35,061 bases of DNA from positions 1-35,061 of the forward strand of contig JAKEHV010000268.1 in NCBI GenBank assembly GCA_022614915.1, written 5' to 3'. This DNA is from Gemmataceae bacterium (lineage in GTDB: Bacteria; Planctomycetota; Planctomycetia; Gemmatales; Gemmataceae). Positions within the stretch are counted from its first letter, which is position 1, and each line of letters starts with the position of its first letter. This document shows positions 1 through 8,540 of the stretch, in pieces. A program made the position numbers and the translations under genes. The notes under the pieces are model-generated. The model was not told the DNA's origin. It saw nothing but the letters and a program-made list of their open reading frames with translations, and made no database searches.

Positions 1-159
1 CAGCATGCCGCTTTCAATGAGCGCGTGAGCCAGTTGATCCGGAGACGTGGGGCGATCGCCGTTCTGCTGGGCGCACCAGGCGTCCACGCCGGTTTTTTCC
101 AGCAGGCCGCTCCGATAACCCAATTCCAAAAACGCCTCGACTGTTGTCGGTGCTGGCAT
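1..159 (-). CDS. Serine/threonine protein kinase, N-terminal fragment (partial)
   Basis: An open frame of 53 codons starts with ATG at 159 and runs off the left edge of the window. It begins MPAPTTVEAFLELGYRSGLL and continues through a DxLAxAL-like stretch to IESGML. This matches the N-terminal leader found on many Gemmata-type membrane-linked Ser/Thr kinases, where a conserved MPxPxT start is followed by a short helical region ending in a 'GLLT..Q' segment just before the kinase domain. The kinase domain itself lies outside the window, so the assignment rests on the leader alone. A GAGG ribosome binding site eight bases before the ATG supports the start. The gene is divergent from the ECF sigma factor gene and shares a 265-bp upstream region with it. 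Any other planctomycete protein with the same leader is an alternative. Confidence 0.6.
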   Translation of the reverse strand, partial: MPAPTTVEAFLELGYRSGLLEKTGVDAWCAQQNGDRPTSPDQLAHALIESGML

Positions 160-424
160 TCACGTCCTCGCGATGGCGAATCCTGAAGCACATCCTCACG
201 CGAAGTTTCGGCCACCCAGATGGTGCGAAGGCAGCCAAAACCGTGCTAGCAAGTGTTTAATAACATCTTGATCAACGCCGACGCGGATTTCAAGGGTTTT
301 GTGAGACTTTAATGATTGGTTTGGTCGTAAGGGAGGCACTGCGTAGGGAATACGGGAAGGGCCGAACGGAAATGCCGCCTAAGGCGCGCCATAATGGCGA
401 TCAGCGGCCACTATGGTTTAGGTC

Positions 425-2089
425 GTGATTATTGTGAAACAAAAACTCCCAAGCGGCATGGTCCAACGCATTCGCCGGCTCGCGGCGGTGCAAACAAGTC
501 GCGAGTACGGCGACGGCGCGCTCTTGGAGCGCTTTGTCGGTGCGGCCGACGAAGCCGCGTTCACCGTGCTGGTCGAACGTCACGGCGCGATGGTGTTTGG
601 CGTGTGTCAGCGCGTCTTGGGCAACACGCACGACGCGGAAGACGCCTGTCAGGCCACCTTCTTGGTGCTGGCGCGCAAAGCGTCATCCCTGCGCAAACGC
701 TCCGCCCTGGGAAGTTGGCTGCACGGCATTGCCTTTCGCATCTCGGCCAACCTGAAACGGCAACTGGCGCGCCGGCAAAAGCGCGAACAAACCGCGCTCC
801 GGCTCCCCTCGCCCCTGGGGGGGAGAGGGGCTGGTGGTGAGGGGGCGGCCCCGCTTCGATCCACCGCGACCGATGCCGGCGGCGACCTGAGCTGGCGCGA
901 GATGCGCACCGTCCTCGACGAGGAACTCCAGCGCTTGCCCGAGCGCTACCGCACGGCCCTGGTGCTTTGCTACCTCGAAGGCGAAACCCGCGACGAAGCG
1001 GCCCATCGACTCGGCGCTACACCAGGGGCGCTGCACGGACTCTTGGAACGCGGCCGCAACCTCTTACGCGAACGGCTGATCAAGCGCGGCCTGTCGTTAT
1101 CGGCCGCACTGTTATCGACCGCTCTCGTCACGACACCCGCGCCCGCCGCCCTGCCGCCGGCGCTGGTGGTGGCGTCGGCCAAAGCCGCCGCGCTGTTGGC
1201 CAGCGGCCGATCTCTTGCGGACGTCGCGCTGGCGCCGCATATTCTCACTCTTGTTCAGGAGGCAATGAAAACCATGCTTGTAACCAAAGTAAAAATCGCC
1301 ACCGCCCTGGTGCTGAGCGCCGGGCTAGCCGTCGTGTTCCTCACCGGTTCGTGGGGTTCGGTGACCTTCGCCCAAGACAGTTATCGGTATGTTCAGGTCG
1401 CCCAGCCTGGGACACCGGCGCCGAAGCCGGAAAGCGACGCCGACTTCATCCGCCGGGTCAGCAAAGATCTGCGCGGCAAAGAGCCCACTCCCGCGGAGAT
1501 CCACTTCTTCAGCTCGAGCAAGGAAACCAACAAACGCCAAAGGCTGATCGACCTTTTCATCCAGGAACGGCAGACTGCCAAGAAAGCCGACGAAGGGACC
1601 AGTGGGACCAGAGCCCAGGCGGCGGAAGCGCTAACCAAGCTGGCGCACGCCCAGCAGCTACTGGCCGTTCGGGTGCGTTTGGCGGATGAACAAAAAGCGA
1701 GAGAAACGCGCGTCGCCCTGATCCAAAGCGACTACTTCAAGCAAGTGCTGGCCGTCACCAAGGACAAGAAAGAAGTCGAGGCGATCACGCAGAACTTCCT
1801 GGATCGGCTGATGCAATACGTCAAGGCCCATCCCAAAAACGACGACGTGCCCGACGCCATGCTGCACATTTCGTTCGTGTACCGCTCCCAAGGCAAGAAC
1901 GTGGAGGCCGACGCGTGGCGCGCCAAATTGCTCAAAGAGTATCCGAGCAGCCCGGCCGCCAAAACCGCTCAAGAAACCAGGACGAGTTTGGGCGAAGTCG
2001 TACCGCTCTTGCGCACGATCGAGAACCCGCTGCAACAAGGGCGTATTATCTATGAACTGATCGAACCCAAGGAAAAAGAGAAAAAGTAA
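425..2089 (+). CDS. ECF-type RNA polymerase sigma factor with membrane-anchored C-terminal extension
   Basis: 554 residues if the GTG at 425 is used; an in-frame ATG at 458 is equally plausible, as neither has a strong ribosome binding site. Residues about 45-112 form sigma region 2 (AFTVLVERHG, then NTHDAEDACQATFLVLARKA). Residues about 165-222 form region 4 (LPERYRTALVLCYLEGETRDEAA). An alanine/proline-rich linker leads to one transmembrane helix near residues 287-308. The exported part contains a stretch like the start of DUF1549 (FIRRVSKDLRGKEPTPAEI, about 340-358), a lysine-rich helical region, and a TPR-like ending near 468-515. Planctomycetes are known for ECF factors with such C-terminal sensory extensions, so a role in envelope-coupled transcription is inferred. 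No separate anti-sigma gene is adjacent. The linker between regions 2 and 4 carries a glycine-rich in-frame insert. Confidence 0.88.
   Translation: MIIVKQKLPSGMVQRIRRLAAVQTSREYGDGALLERFVGAADEAAFTVLVERHGAMVFGVCQRVLGNTHDAEDACQATFLVLARKASSLRKRSALGSWLHGIAFRISANLKRQLARRQKREQTALRLPSPLGGRGAGGEGAAPLRSTATDAGGDLSWREMRTVLDEELQRLPERYRTALVLCYLEGETRDEAAHRLGATPGALHGLLERGRNLLRERLIKRGLSLSAALLSTALVTTPAPAALPPALVVASAKAAALLASGRSLADVALAPHILTLVQEAMKTMLVTKVKIATALVLSAGLAVVFLTGSWGSVTFAQDSYRYVQVAQPGTPAPKPESDADFIRRVSKDLRGKEPTPAEIHFFSSSKETNKRQRLIDLFIQERQTAKKADEGTSGTRAQAAEALTKLAHAQQLLAVRVRLADEQKARETRVALIQSDYFKQVLAVTKDKKEVEAITQNFLDRLMQYVKAHPKNDDVPDAMLHISFVYRSQGKNVEADAWRAKLLKEYPSSPAAKTAQETRTSLGEVVPLLRTIENPLQQGRIIYELIEPKEKEKK
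802..846 (+). repeat. GC-rich repeat-like insert inside the sigma factor gene
   Basis: A C-run then G-run tract (clusters of CCCC, GGGG, GAGGGG) sits in frame and encodes SPLGGRGAGGEG in the linker between sigma regions 2 and 4. It resembles the widespread bacterial intergenic element that reads 'CCCTC..CCC..GGGAGAGGGG..GAGGG'. The mobile-repeat origin is inferred from this resemblance. Confidence 0.5.
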
Positions 2090-2249
2090 GCAAGACGCGA
2101 CAAGCGCGGCGCGTCGGAACCGCGCTGTCTCTCACGATCAGGCCGGCTTGGAATGTAAAGAAAAGTCGTTGACAGCCAAATCACGCTAGATTAGCCTCAT
2201 TATCATCTACTTCACTTCTCGCCCCTCCTGGCCAGCTGGAGGCTCTCCC

Positions 2250-5177
2250 ATGGCGTGTCCACGGTTTTTCCGGTGGCTCAAGTTCTTCTCCGATTCCGTT
2301 GCGTCGTTGCGAAGCGACCGAAAACTGCAATCTCCAAGTGATCTCTTGCGTTACCGGACAGGACTGTCTGAGCTGGAATCGCGCGAAGCCGCGGGTAACT
2401 TGTTCTTGTTTGATTTAGGACTACTTGGAACCGGCTTGCTGGCGCAGACGAGTCTATCCGCGGGTTTCGAGGCTGAAGAGCGCGCTGGGCAAACGGGTCA
2501 CTTGAGCGTCCTTACGAATGAAACGCATCCGGCACTGACGTTTACTCTTGCGTCATCGATTGACATTTCAACGCCCGAAGACAATCAAGAGAATGACTCG
2601 CAAAGCGCGGCGGCCTCGAGCGCGACCGACTTACTCTTCGCGCGCGAAGAACCAGTCTCTGCGGATTGGCTCGCCGATTTCGACGATCCACTTGGTGAGC
2701 CTGGATTCGTGAATCCCACTCCCGTCTCTGCGGGCGGATCGTCCGGTGGGACAAGCATGCCGGAATCGGCGAGCATTCCGCAAGTCGGCGCTGGTTCCGG
2801 AAACGCCTCAGGTCCAGTAACCACGAGTGGCGGAGCGGCAGGAGGAGGAGGACAAAACAGCGCTGCGCCTCCAACGGCCGATTTCGGACCGGCCCCTGGC
2901 GACTCTGGTGGATCACTCATCACCCCGTTCGACGGCGGCTCCAACTCCCCGCCGCAGGCCAACGACGATTCCTTCAGTGTCGTCCACGATCAAACGCTCG
3001 TGAACTACGTACTTACGAATGACAGCGACCCCGACCAGGATCCCATCACCGTCGTCAGCAACACGAATCCCAGCCACGGCGCCGTTTCCGTCAGCAGCAG
3101 CGGCCAGGTCATCTACACACCAGACACCGGCTTTGTCGGCGCCGATTCGTTCAGCTACACGATTACCGACGGCAGCGCCTTTGATTCGGCGAACGTCCTC
3201 ATCTCGGTGACGAACGAAAATCCTATTGCTGTGGATGACTCGTTCACGAGCGGACACGATCAATTGATCATCGGTTACCTGCTCGACAACGACACGGATG
3301 GGGATGAGGATTCGCTCACGGTAGTGGATCATTCGAATCCCGCTCACGGAGTGGTCACCGTCGAAAGCAGCGGTTCTTTCAACTACACGCCGGTCGGCGG
3401 CTACGTGGGCGCCGATCAATTCAGCTACACCATTTCCGATGGTGTGGCAACGAGTTCCGCGACGGTAACCCTCACTCTCACGAATGAAGCGCCCGAGGTC
3501 ACGCTGACCGAGCCCGAACCGGTTTCTGTCGCTGAGCCGATGACGCTCTTTGGCTCTTTCACCGACCCGAACGACACGATCTACGACAGCCCGTACACAC
3601 TGACGGTGCACTGGGGCGACGGCGGCACCGAACAACACACGATCGCCAGTCCAAGCGCATTCGAATACGAGCACACCTACGCAGCAATCGGCTTCTACAA
3701 CATTACGGTGGAGGTGGAGGACGCCTTAGGCGCCGTCGGCACCGCGACGGTTCAGGCGCGCGTCGCCACCGTCCAGACAGTCGAATGGGTGGCGGTCCAT
3801 AGTCCGCTGGACGCCAACCCCGGCAATGGAACGCCGGGCCCCGTCACAGCTGTGGGACTCCGCATCTTTCCGGACAAGATCACTCCCACAGACGTGCTTG
3901 ATCGACGGAAAGTTGAGATTCGCGCGACGGTGAACCCGGCTATCGCGGGCGTCAAGGTCTATTTCGCCGCAGTCGACGTGGACGATCCCTCTGATAACAC
4001 TTCGCCAGTCGACCAAGAGACTGAAGACGGCAATGAAATCCCCGACAACCGGGGCGATAGCGAATTGCCGACGTTTGGTGCCTGGACTGACGCGAACGGC
4101 GTCGCGCGCGTGCAGTTCGACGTGTCCAGGCAGCCGGGCGACAACTGGCGCGCTGTTGCCTCATGTCGTTTGGGTGACTTGGGCGGCATACGCGGCAAGC
4201 AAAACGACGCGTTGGAACTGCGCGTTGTCGATGGCAACGGCAACTTCCTGCCGACGGCCACGGCACGCGTCTCCGAGGTGCTCACCGTCTGGCGGCGCTT
4301 GCACGTCGAGGTCGATTCGATGGGTCTGGTTGAAGGCAATGAGGTGACCGGCGTGATAATAGACGTTGATTCTCACCCCGATCTTCCGAACGCGAGCATT
4401 GTGACTGTCTCGTCGGGCAGCGTTTTCACTGAACCTGCTGATCTGAATCGGTTTGTCGGGGGCGTCCTCTATGATTTCTTCGGCGCGGGGTTTCGAGTTA
4501 TTGCCAGCGACCTGAGTGATCCAGAGGGAAACTTTGTCCTCTATGTGCGCAATAATCCGGATACAGGCGCGGTGCCGTCGCTCGGTAACTTCGGACTCAT
4601 CGACGATGACTTCCTTAAAGACGGCGACGATGTCCCGATGCCGGACACGAGCACTTTGAATCAAGCGCTGAATGAGGCTTATGTGCAGGTTTTCTTCGAC
4701 GTAGGCGGCACCAATGACAACGTGCCGTTCATGGCGAATGCCGAAGAAGCCGATCTCGAACTCGATTGGAATTCGCGCAGTTTAAATGCAAATGATTACT
4801 GGGTGACCTATTTGCTTGGGGCGTTCCAAGGCTCAACGCAAGTCGATACCGATCCAAACACAGAGGTCGCACTATTGGGACAGAGTGGAGACCTGACAGG
4901 CGGTTCCTGGACATATGCGGAAACAATACGCGATGCCGCTGTCACGATGAATGTCAATCAGGACCTCCTCGCGCGCGAGACCGTAGTGCACGAAATCGGG
5001 CATGCTGTGACACATGAATCTAGCCACCCCGTAACTGGAATCAATGCAAAACTGATGACATTGCCTATTGGTCATGTCTTAGAAGTCGATGGGAGCGTGG
5101 TAACGCACCATGATTGGAGCCGTTTTCTCCCGCGCTATATAGCGCGTATTCGCTTCGTCTTTCACCCCTTCTCGTAA
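2250..5177 (+). CDS. Large secreted cadherin-like/PKD repeat protein with a C-terminal HEXXH zinc-protease motif
   Basis: 975 residues; the ATG at 2250 follows a GGAGG site. The N-terminus has the planctomycete 'L..LE.R' type leader (LSELESREAAGN) in place of a classical signal peptide. A low-complexity Ser/Gly/Pro region runs to about residue 230. Two tandem cadherin-like (Big/VCBS-type) domains follow at about 235-325 and 326-415, each with ANDDSF or AVDDSF, NDSDPDQD or NDTDGDED, and GADSFSYTI or GADQFSYTI. A PKD-like domain (WGDGGTEQHT, then YEHTYAAIGFYNITVEV) covers about 418-510. Beta-rich sequence continues to about 880. H914-E915-I-G-H918 gives a zincin HEXXH motif, with H922 or H926 as possible third ligand and a downstream LMT as possible Met-turn. 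The canonical GxxH spacing is absent, so activity is uncertain. The last 25 codons recur downstream as a duplication remnant. Confidence 0.8.
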   Translation: MACPRFFRWLKFFSDSVASLRSDRKLQSPSDLLRYRTGLSELESREAAGNLFLFDLGLLGTGLLAQTSLSAGFEAEERAGQTGHLSVLTNETHPALTFTLASSIDISTPEDNQENDSQSAAASSATDLLFAREEPVSADWLADFDDPLGEPGFVNPTPVSAGGSSGGTSMPESASIPQVGAGSGNASGPVTTSGGAAGGGGQNSAAPPTADFGPAPGDSGGSLITPFDGGSNSPPQANDDSFSVVHDQTLVNYVLTNDSDPDQDPITVVSNTNPSHGAVSVSSSGQVIYTPDTGFVGADSFSYTITDGSAFDSANVLISVTNENPIAVDDSFTSGHDQLIIGYLLDNDTDGDEDSLTVVDHSNPAHGVVTVESSGSFNYTPVGGYVGADQFSYTISDGVATSSATVTLTLTNEAPEVTLTEPEPVSVAEPMTLFGSFTDPNDTIYDSPYTLTVHWGDGGTEQHTIASPSAFEYEHTYAAIGFYNITVEVEDALGAVGTATVQARVATVQTVEWVAVHSPLDANPGNGTPGPVTAVGLRIFPDKITPTDVLDRRKVEIRATVNPAIAGVKVYFAAVDVDDPSDNTSPVDQETEDGNEIPDNRGDSELPTFGAWTDANGVARVQFDVSRQPGDNWRAVASCRLGDLGGIRGKQNDALELRVVDGNGNFLPTATARVSEVLTVWRRLHVEVDSMGLVEGNEVTGVIIDVDSHPDLPNASIVTVSSGSVFTEPADLNRFVGGVLYDFFGAGFRVIASDLSDPEGNFVLYVRNNPDTGAVPSLGNFGLIDDDFLKDGDDVPMPDTSTLNQALNEAYVQVFFDVGGTNDNVPFMANAEEADLELDWNSRSLNANDYWVTYLLGAFQGSTQVDTDPNTEVALLGQSGDLTGGSWTYAETIRDAAVTMNVNQDLLARETVVHEIGHAVTHESSHPVTGINAKLMTLPIGHVLEVDGSVVTHHDWSRFLPRYIARIRFVFHPFS

Positions 5178-5189
5178 GAGAACCTGCAC

Positions 5190-6227
5190 ATGCAAGTCCT
5201 TTTTTCGACGCTATGTAGCTTGACTTGTTTGCTGTCATGCCTTTCGTTGAGCGGGGCCGAGGCCTTGTACGCCGTTCCAGTCCAATCAAAGGAGCCAGAG
5301 CGCGGGATCACGATTGAACCACAGAAGGAGTCGTTTCTCCTGGGTGAGCCTGTGTTGCTCAGAATACGATACAAAAATGTCGGAACCGAAAATCTGATTG
5401 TACCCGAATACTGGTTCGAGGGTGGGGAGCCACCTATCGAAATATATATCTCAGAAGACGGAATTACTTTTTCGAGATTTAAGTTTGGCTACCCTATGGC
5501 GGAGCCGCTTGGTCTGTCTCGTCAATCCCTGCAACCAGGCGCGAGTTGGAGCTATGACTTGCGACTCTTGTACACCCGATTTTCCTCCGGCATGCTTGCA
5601 TTCGAAAAACCAGGAGAGTACTTCCTCAAGATTCGGAAGTCATTGGCAAAACCGAACGACATCCGTCGAGAGTCCAAGGTCCTAAGGGTGAAGATCATCG
5701 AGCCAACGGGCGTGGACGCCGAAGTTTGGAAGCGGATCCGGGACGACAAGAAGGTTTTCGAGTTGGTTCAGTCGGCTCGCGGCCCAAAGGAACCTGCTCT
5801 TACGGTTGCCGCTTTACTGCGGGAGTTCCCTAAATCGAACTATCGAGCCACGCTGTGGCATGGATTGCGCGAATTCTATTACAAACAAGGTAGCCGTCTG
5901 CGGCCGGAGGGCGAGGAGATTCGCAAGGTGCTGGGTTTCCAGGAAGTGGACACATTTGCTGACCCGCGCCTCGACGGCCGGATACGCGCCGTTGAAGGCC
6001 GAGAGATCACGGTGGGTGATTTGCTCCGCGAACTCTCTCTTCAGACGGGCATTTCACTGGAAGCCGCGACGGAACTGAAGACCACGACGGTTCCGGTCTC
6101 TTTGACCATCCGCTTGCGTGACTGCATGCGCACTGTGAGCAGCCAAATGCGCGCGCCATGGTGGCCGCAGGCTGACGGGTATTTCTTGTCGCGCGAGCCG
6201 CCGGCTGAATCCAAATCAACGAAGTAG
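5190..6227 (+). CDS. Exported protein of unknown function, first tandem paralog
   Basis: 345 residues, starting 12 nt after the large surface protein. An N-terminal signal peptide ends near SLSGAEA. The middle (about 35-165) is predicted beta-rich, with phrases such as FLLGEPVLLRIRYKNVG and EYFLKIRKS that resemble Ig-like or macroglobulin-type folds. A helical stretch around 185-250 holds PKEPALTVAALLREFPKSNY. The C-terminus (about 268-335) has LLRELSLQTGISLEAATELK followed by a beta-hairpin, reminiscent of the secretin/TonB short N-terminal (STN) fold. This domain reading is inference from pattern; I do not recognise the family. It is closely similar to the gene at 6354, mostly in the C-terminal half. 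The position suggests a periplasmic or surface role alongside the upstream protein. Confidence 0.75.
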   Translation: MQVLFSTLCSLTCLLSCLSLSGAEALYAVPVQSKEPERGITIEPQKESFLLGEPVLLRIRYKNVGTENLIVPEYWFEGGEPPIEIYISEDGITFSRFKFGYPMAEPLGLSRQSLQPGASWSYDLRLLYTRFSSGMLAFEKPGEYFLKIRKSLAKPNDIRRESKVLRVKIIEPTGVDAEVWKRIRDDKKVFELVQSARGPKEPALTVAALLREFPKSNYRATLWHGLREFYYKQGSRLRPEGEEIRKVLGFQEVDTFADPRLDGRIRAVEGREITVGDLLRELSLQTGISLEAATELKTTTVPVSLTIRLRDCMRTVSSQMRAPWWPQADGYFLSREPPAESKSTK

Positions 6228-6248
6228 ACCCTTTTGCCTAGCTAATAG

Positions 6249-6341
6249 GAATACAATAGCTTCGTGCCGCGCCACGATTGGAGCCGCTTCCTCCCGCGGT
6301 ACCTAACTCGCATTCGCTCCGTGATTCAGCCCTTCTCTTAG
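6249..6341 (+). pseudogene. Remnant copy of the 3' end of the large surface-protein gene
   Basis: A short open stretch without a start ends HDWSRFLPRYLTRIRSVI plus QPFS and TAG. The gene ending at 5177 closes HDWSRFLPRYIARIRFVF plus HPFS and TAA. The remnant lies between the two paralogs, exactly where the true gene end lies before the first paralog. It therefore marks a tandem duplication whose left breakpoint fell inside the protease gene near 5095. It has no ribosome binding site and is not expected to be a gene. Confidence 0.85.
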
Positions 6342-6353
6342 AATGAGGTCCGC

Positions 6354-7385
6354 ATGCAAACGCATTCTGCGATGCTTTCTTGCACGCTTGCAGTCGTGCT
6401 TTCCTGCGTAGTGAGCACGTCGGATCTCCCTGGCCAGCCGCCGAAGGCGAAGGTGGACCGTTCAATCACGATTTGCGCAACCAAGGATACCTATCTCATC
6501 GGTGAACCGCTGTTGCTCGAAATCTCTTACAACAACATTCGAAGTGAAAACATTACCGTCCCTGAATCTTGGATAGAAGGCGACGAGCCGCCAATTGAGA
6601 TTCTAGTTTCGGGCGATGGCATCGCCTTCACGCGGTTTCGGTTTGGCTATCCGATTTTGGAAATCTTGGATCGACCGTATCGGACGTTGAAGCCGGGCGC
6701 CAGCTGGCAATATGAGTTGCGACTGCTGTACACTCGATTCCATTCTGGCAGACTTGCCTTTCCAGTAGCAGGAAAGTACTTCCTTAAGGTTCGCAAGGAT
6801 GGGGCGAAACCGAAAGACTCGAGTTTGGATTCCAACGTGATCGGCCTTAAAATCGAAGAGCCAACGGGCGTGGACGCCAAAGTTTGGGAACGTATGCAAG
6901 ACAAGCAAATACTCGAGTTGATCCAGTCGGCCCGCGGCCCCAAGGAAACCGCGCTTGCCGTGGCCGCACTGCTGCGCGAGTTCCCCAAATCGAATTATCG
7001 GCCAACGTTAGGGCATGCCTTGCGCGAGTTCTATTTCAAGCAAGGCTACAGTGTTAAGCCCGAGGGCAAGGAAATCCGCGCAGTCCTGGGTTTCGAGGAC
7101 GTGGGCAGAATCGCTGACAAGCGCCTGGACGCCCGAATTCGTAGTTTTCTGGGCCAGGACAGAACCGTGGAAGACGTGCTCCGCGAACTCTCGCTCCAAA
7201 CGGGCATTCCGGTTGATGCCTCCCCTGAATTGAAGACCAAGGTAGTTCCCACCTCATTTACGATCCAATTGCGAGACGTTCTGCGATCCATAAGCGTCCG
7301 CCTACGCGCGCCGTGGTGGCCGCTGGCCGACGGATATCTGTTGTCGCGCGAGCCGCCGACTGCCGAGTCGAAATCAACCAAGTGA
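6354..7385 (+). CDS. Exported protein of unknown function, second tandem paralog
   Basis: 343 residues; ATG at 6354 with GAGG five bases upstream, a better ribosome binding site than that of its sister gene. It has a signal peptide (SCTLAVVLSCVVSTS) and the same architecture as the protein at 5190: a beta-rich Ig-like middle, a helical LLREFPKSNY region, and an STN-like C-terminus with VLRELSLQTGIPVDASPELK. Both proteins end in SREPP..ESKSTK. Conservation is highest after residue 165 and weaker in the signal peptide and middle, the pattern of an older duplication under selection on the C-terminal half. The family is not recognised. The frame is intact, so both copies are probably functional. 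Confidence 0.75.
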   Translation: MQTHSAMLSCTLAVVLSCVVSTSDLPGQPPKAKVDRSITICATKDTYLIGEPLLLEISYNNIRSENITVPESWIEGDEPPIEILVSGDGIAFTRFRFGYPILEILDRPYRTLKPGASWQYELRLLYTRFHSGRLAFPVAGKYFLKVRKDGAKPKDSSLDSNVIGLKIEEPTGVDAKVWERMQDKQILELIQSARGPKETALAVAALLREFPKSNYRPTLGHALREFYFKQGYSVKPEGKEIRAVLGFEDVGRIADKRLDARIRSFLGQDRTVEDVLRELSLQTGIPVDASPELKTKVVPTSFTIQLRDVLRSISVRLRAPWWPLADGYLLSREPPTAESKSTK

Positions 7386-7451
7386 ACGTGGACCTAGTCA
7401 GCCGCAGACTTCGGACTTTGCGTGGACTGCAAGAACTGCGCAGTTGGCGAG

Positions 7452-8540
7452 TTACATCATGTTTTGCAGCATTTCACGCCGCGGCACGAGGCGCTTGCCG
7501 CGGCAGTCTTCGATGTGCAGCACTTTCAAAAGCCGGCGGCGCAGCTCCGATTGCACCTGCTCGACGGCGTTGGCGGAATCGCTCGGCAACGGAATGTAGC
7601 CGCCAGCCCTGCGGTCGTGGCCACCCGCTTTGCCGCCCATTTTGCCGACGACCTGGCGGAGTATTTCGCCGGCGTGGGCGCGGTGCACGTTGGTCCGGAC
7701 GGATAAGACGAGCCGGTCGTCGTGCACGCCGCCGCATACCGCCCAGTCGATGCCTTCGTAGCGGATCATGAAATCGACCACCTGGGCGGCCAATTCCGGC
7801 GTCGGCAGTTCATTGATCCAGCTGATGAGCAAGTGATCGTAAGTGAAAGAGCTTTGCAGGGCGTGCAGCAGGGATTCGAAGAATGTTTCCGGCAGTGGGG
7901 CGTTGCGAATCTTGGCGATGATGTCCTTGTTGACCGAAGGATAAAGGAATTGCAGGGCGGTGTCGTCGAGCGCCGTCGCCTCGCGGGGCACGCCGTTCAG
8001 CTCGGTTTCGATCCCGTAATAGAGACAGGTGGCCTCGCGCTCGGGGACCTGCAAGTCCTGCTCCATGAGGTAGCGCGTCACCAGCGAGCAGGTCGCGCCC
8101 AGGCCGCGCCTTATGTCCAAGAATGGAATGTTTTCCAGGTCGCCGGGCGTCTGATGGTGGTCGATCACCGCGAACAGGTTCACTTCGCCGTTGAAAGAGT
8201 GCCGTCCGGTCTTGGGCTGGCTGTCCACCATGACGACGGCGTTGGAATCTTTCCATTTCACCTGTTCGATGGGCACCAGGTCGATGTCCAAGAGATCGAC
8301 CATGGCCCGGTTTTCGGCGCGGCAGATTTCACCGTCGCGCGTGAGGCGCGTAGGCTTGCCCAGGCACGATTCGACCAGATAGGCCAGGCCGACCATGCTC
8401 CCCAGGCTGTCGGGGTCCGGGTGGACGTGGGAAACGAACGTAACGGAGGAGTAATCCTCTAATCCATGAAGAAACCGATCAGAGCGCCGGGCGTGAGTCT
8501 TACTGCCATTCACGCCGGCTTCGGCATTGGCTTTGGACAT
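7452..8540 (-). CDS. DHH/DHHA1-family phosphoesterase (NrnA-like oligoribonuclease or related)
   Basis: 362 residues from the ATG at 8540; ATGs at 8552 and 8702 are in frame but badly spaced from the nearest GGAG. DHH-family motifs appear in order: SHVHPDPDSLGS (motif I), VVMVDSQ (motif II), VIDHHQTPGD (motif III, the DHH triad), then the C-terminal DHHA1 signature GGKAGGHDRRAGG. These motifs bind two Mn ions and hydrolyse phosphodiesters in short RNA oligonucleotides, 3'-phosphoadenosine phosphate or cyclic dinucleotides. The sequence does not decide between these substrates. It is a cytoplasmic enzyme with no signal peptide. It stands alone on the minus strand, convergent with the paralog cluster. 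Confidence 0.88.
   Translation of the reverse strand: MSKANAEAGVNGSKTHARRSDRFLHGLEDYSSVTFVSHVHPDPDSLGSMVGLAYLVESCLGKPTRLTRDGEICRAENRAMVDLLDIDLVPIEQVKWKDSNAVVMVDSQPKTGRHSFNGEVNLFAVIDHHQTPGDLENIPFLDIRRGLGATCSLVTRYLMEQDLQVPEREATCLYYGIETELNGVPREATALDDTALQFLYPSVNKDIIAKIRNAPLPETFFESLLHALQSSFTYDHLLISWINELPTPELAAQVVDFMIRYEGIDWAVCGGVHDDRLVLSVRTNVHRAHAGEILRQVVGKMGGKAGGHDRRAGGYIPLPSDSANAVEQVQSELRRRLLKVLHIEDCRGKRLVPRREMLQNMM

Noticed and set aside
2169-2197. TTGACA-based promoter before the large surface protein
   Set aside because: A perfect -35 hexamer is present, but at 16-18 bp spacing there is no acceptable -10 element, so it was not listed as a feature.
2913-3674. 253-codon frame on the minus strand opposite the cadherin-like repeats
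   Set aside because: It mirrors a region of repeated codons in a well-supported gene and lacks a ribosome binding site.
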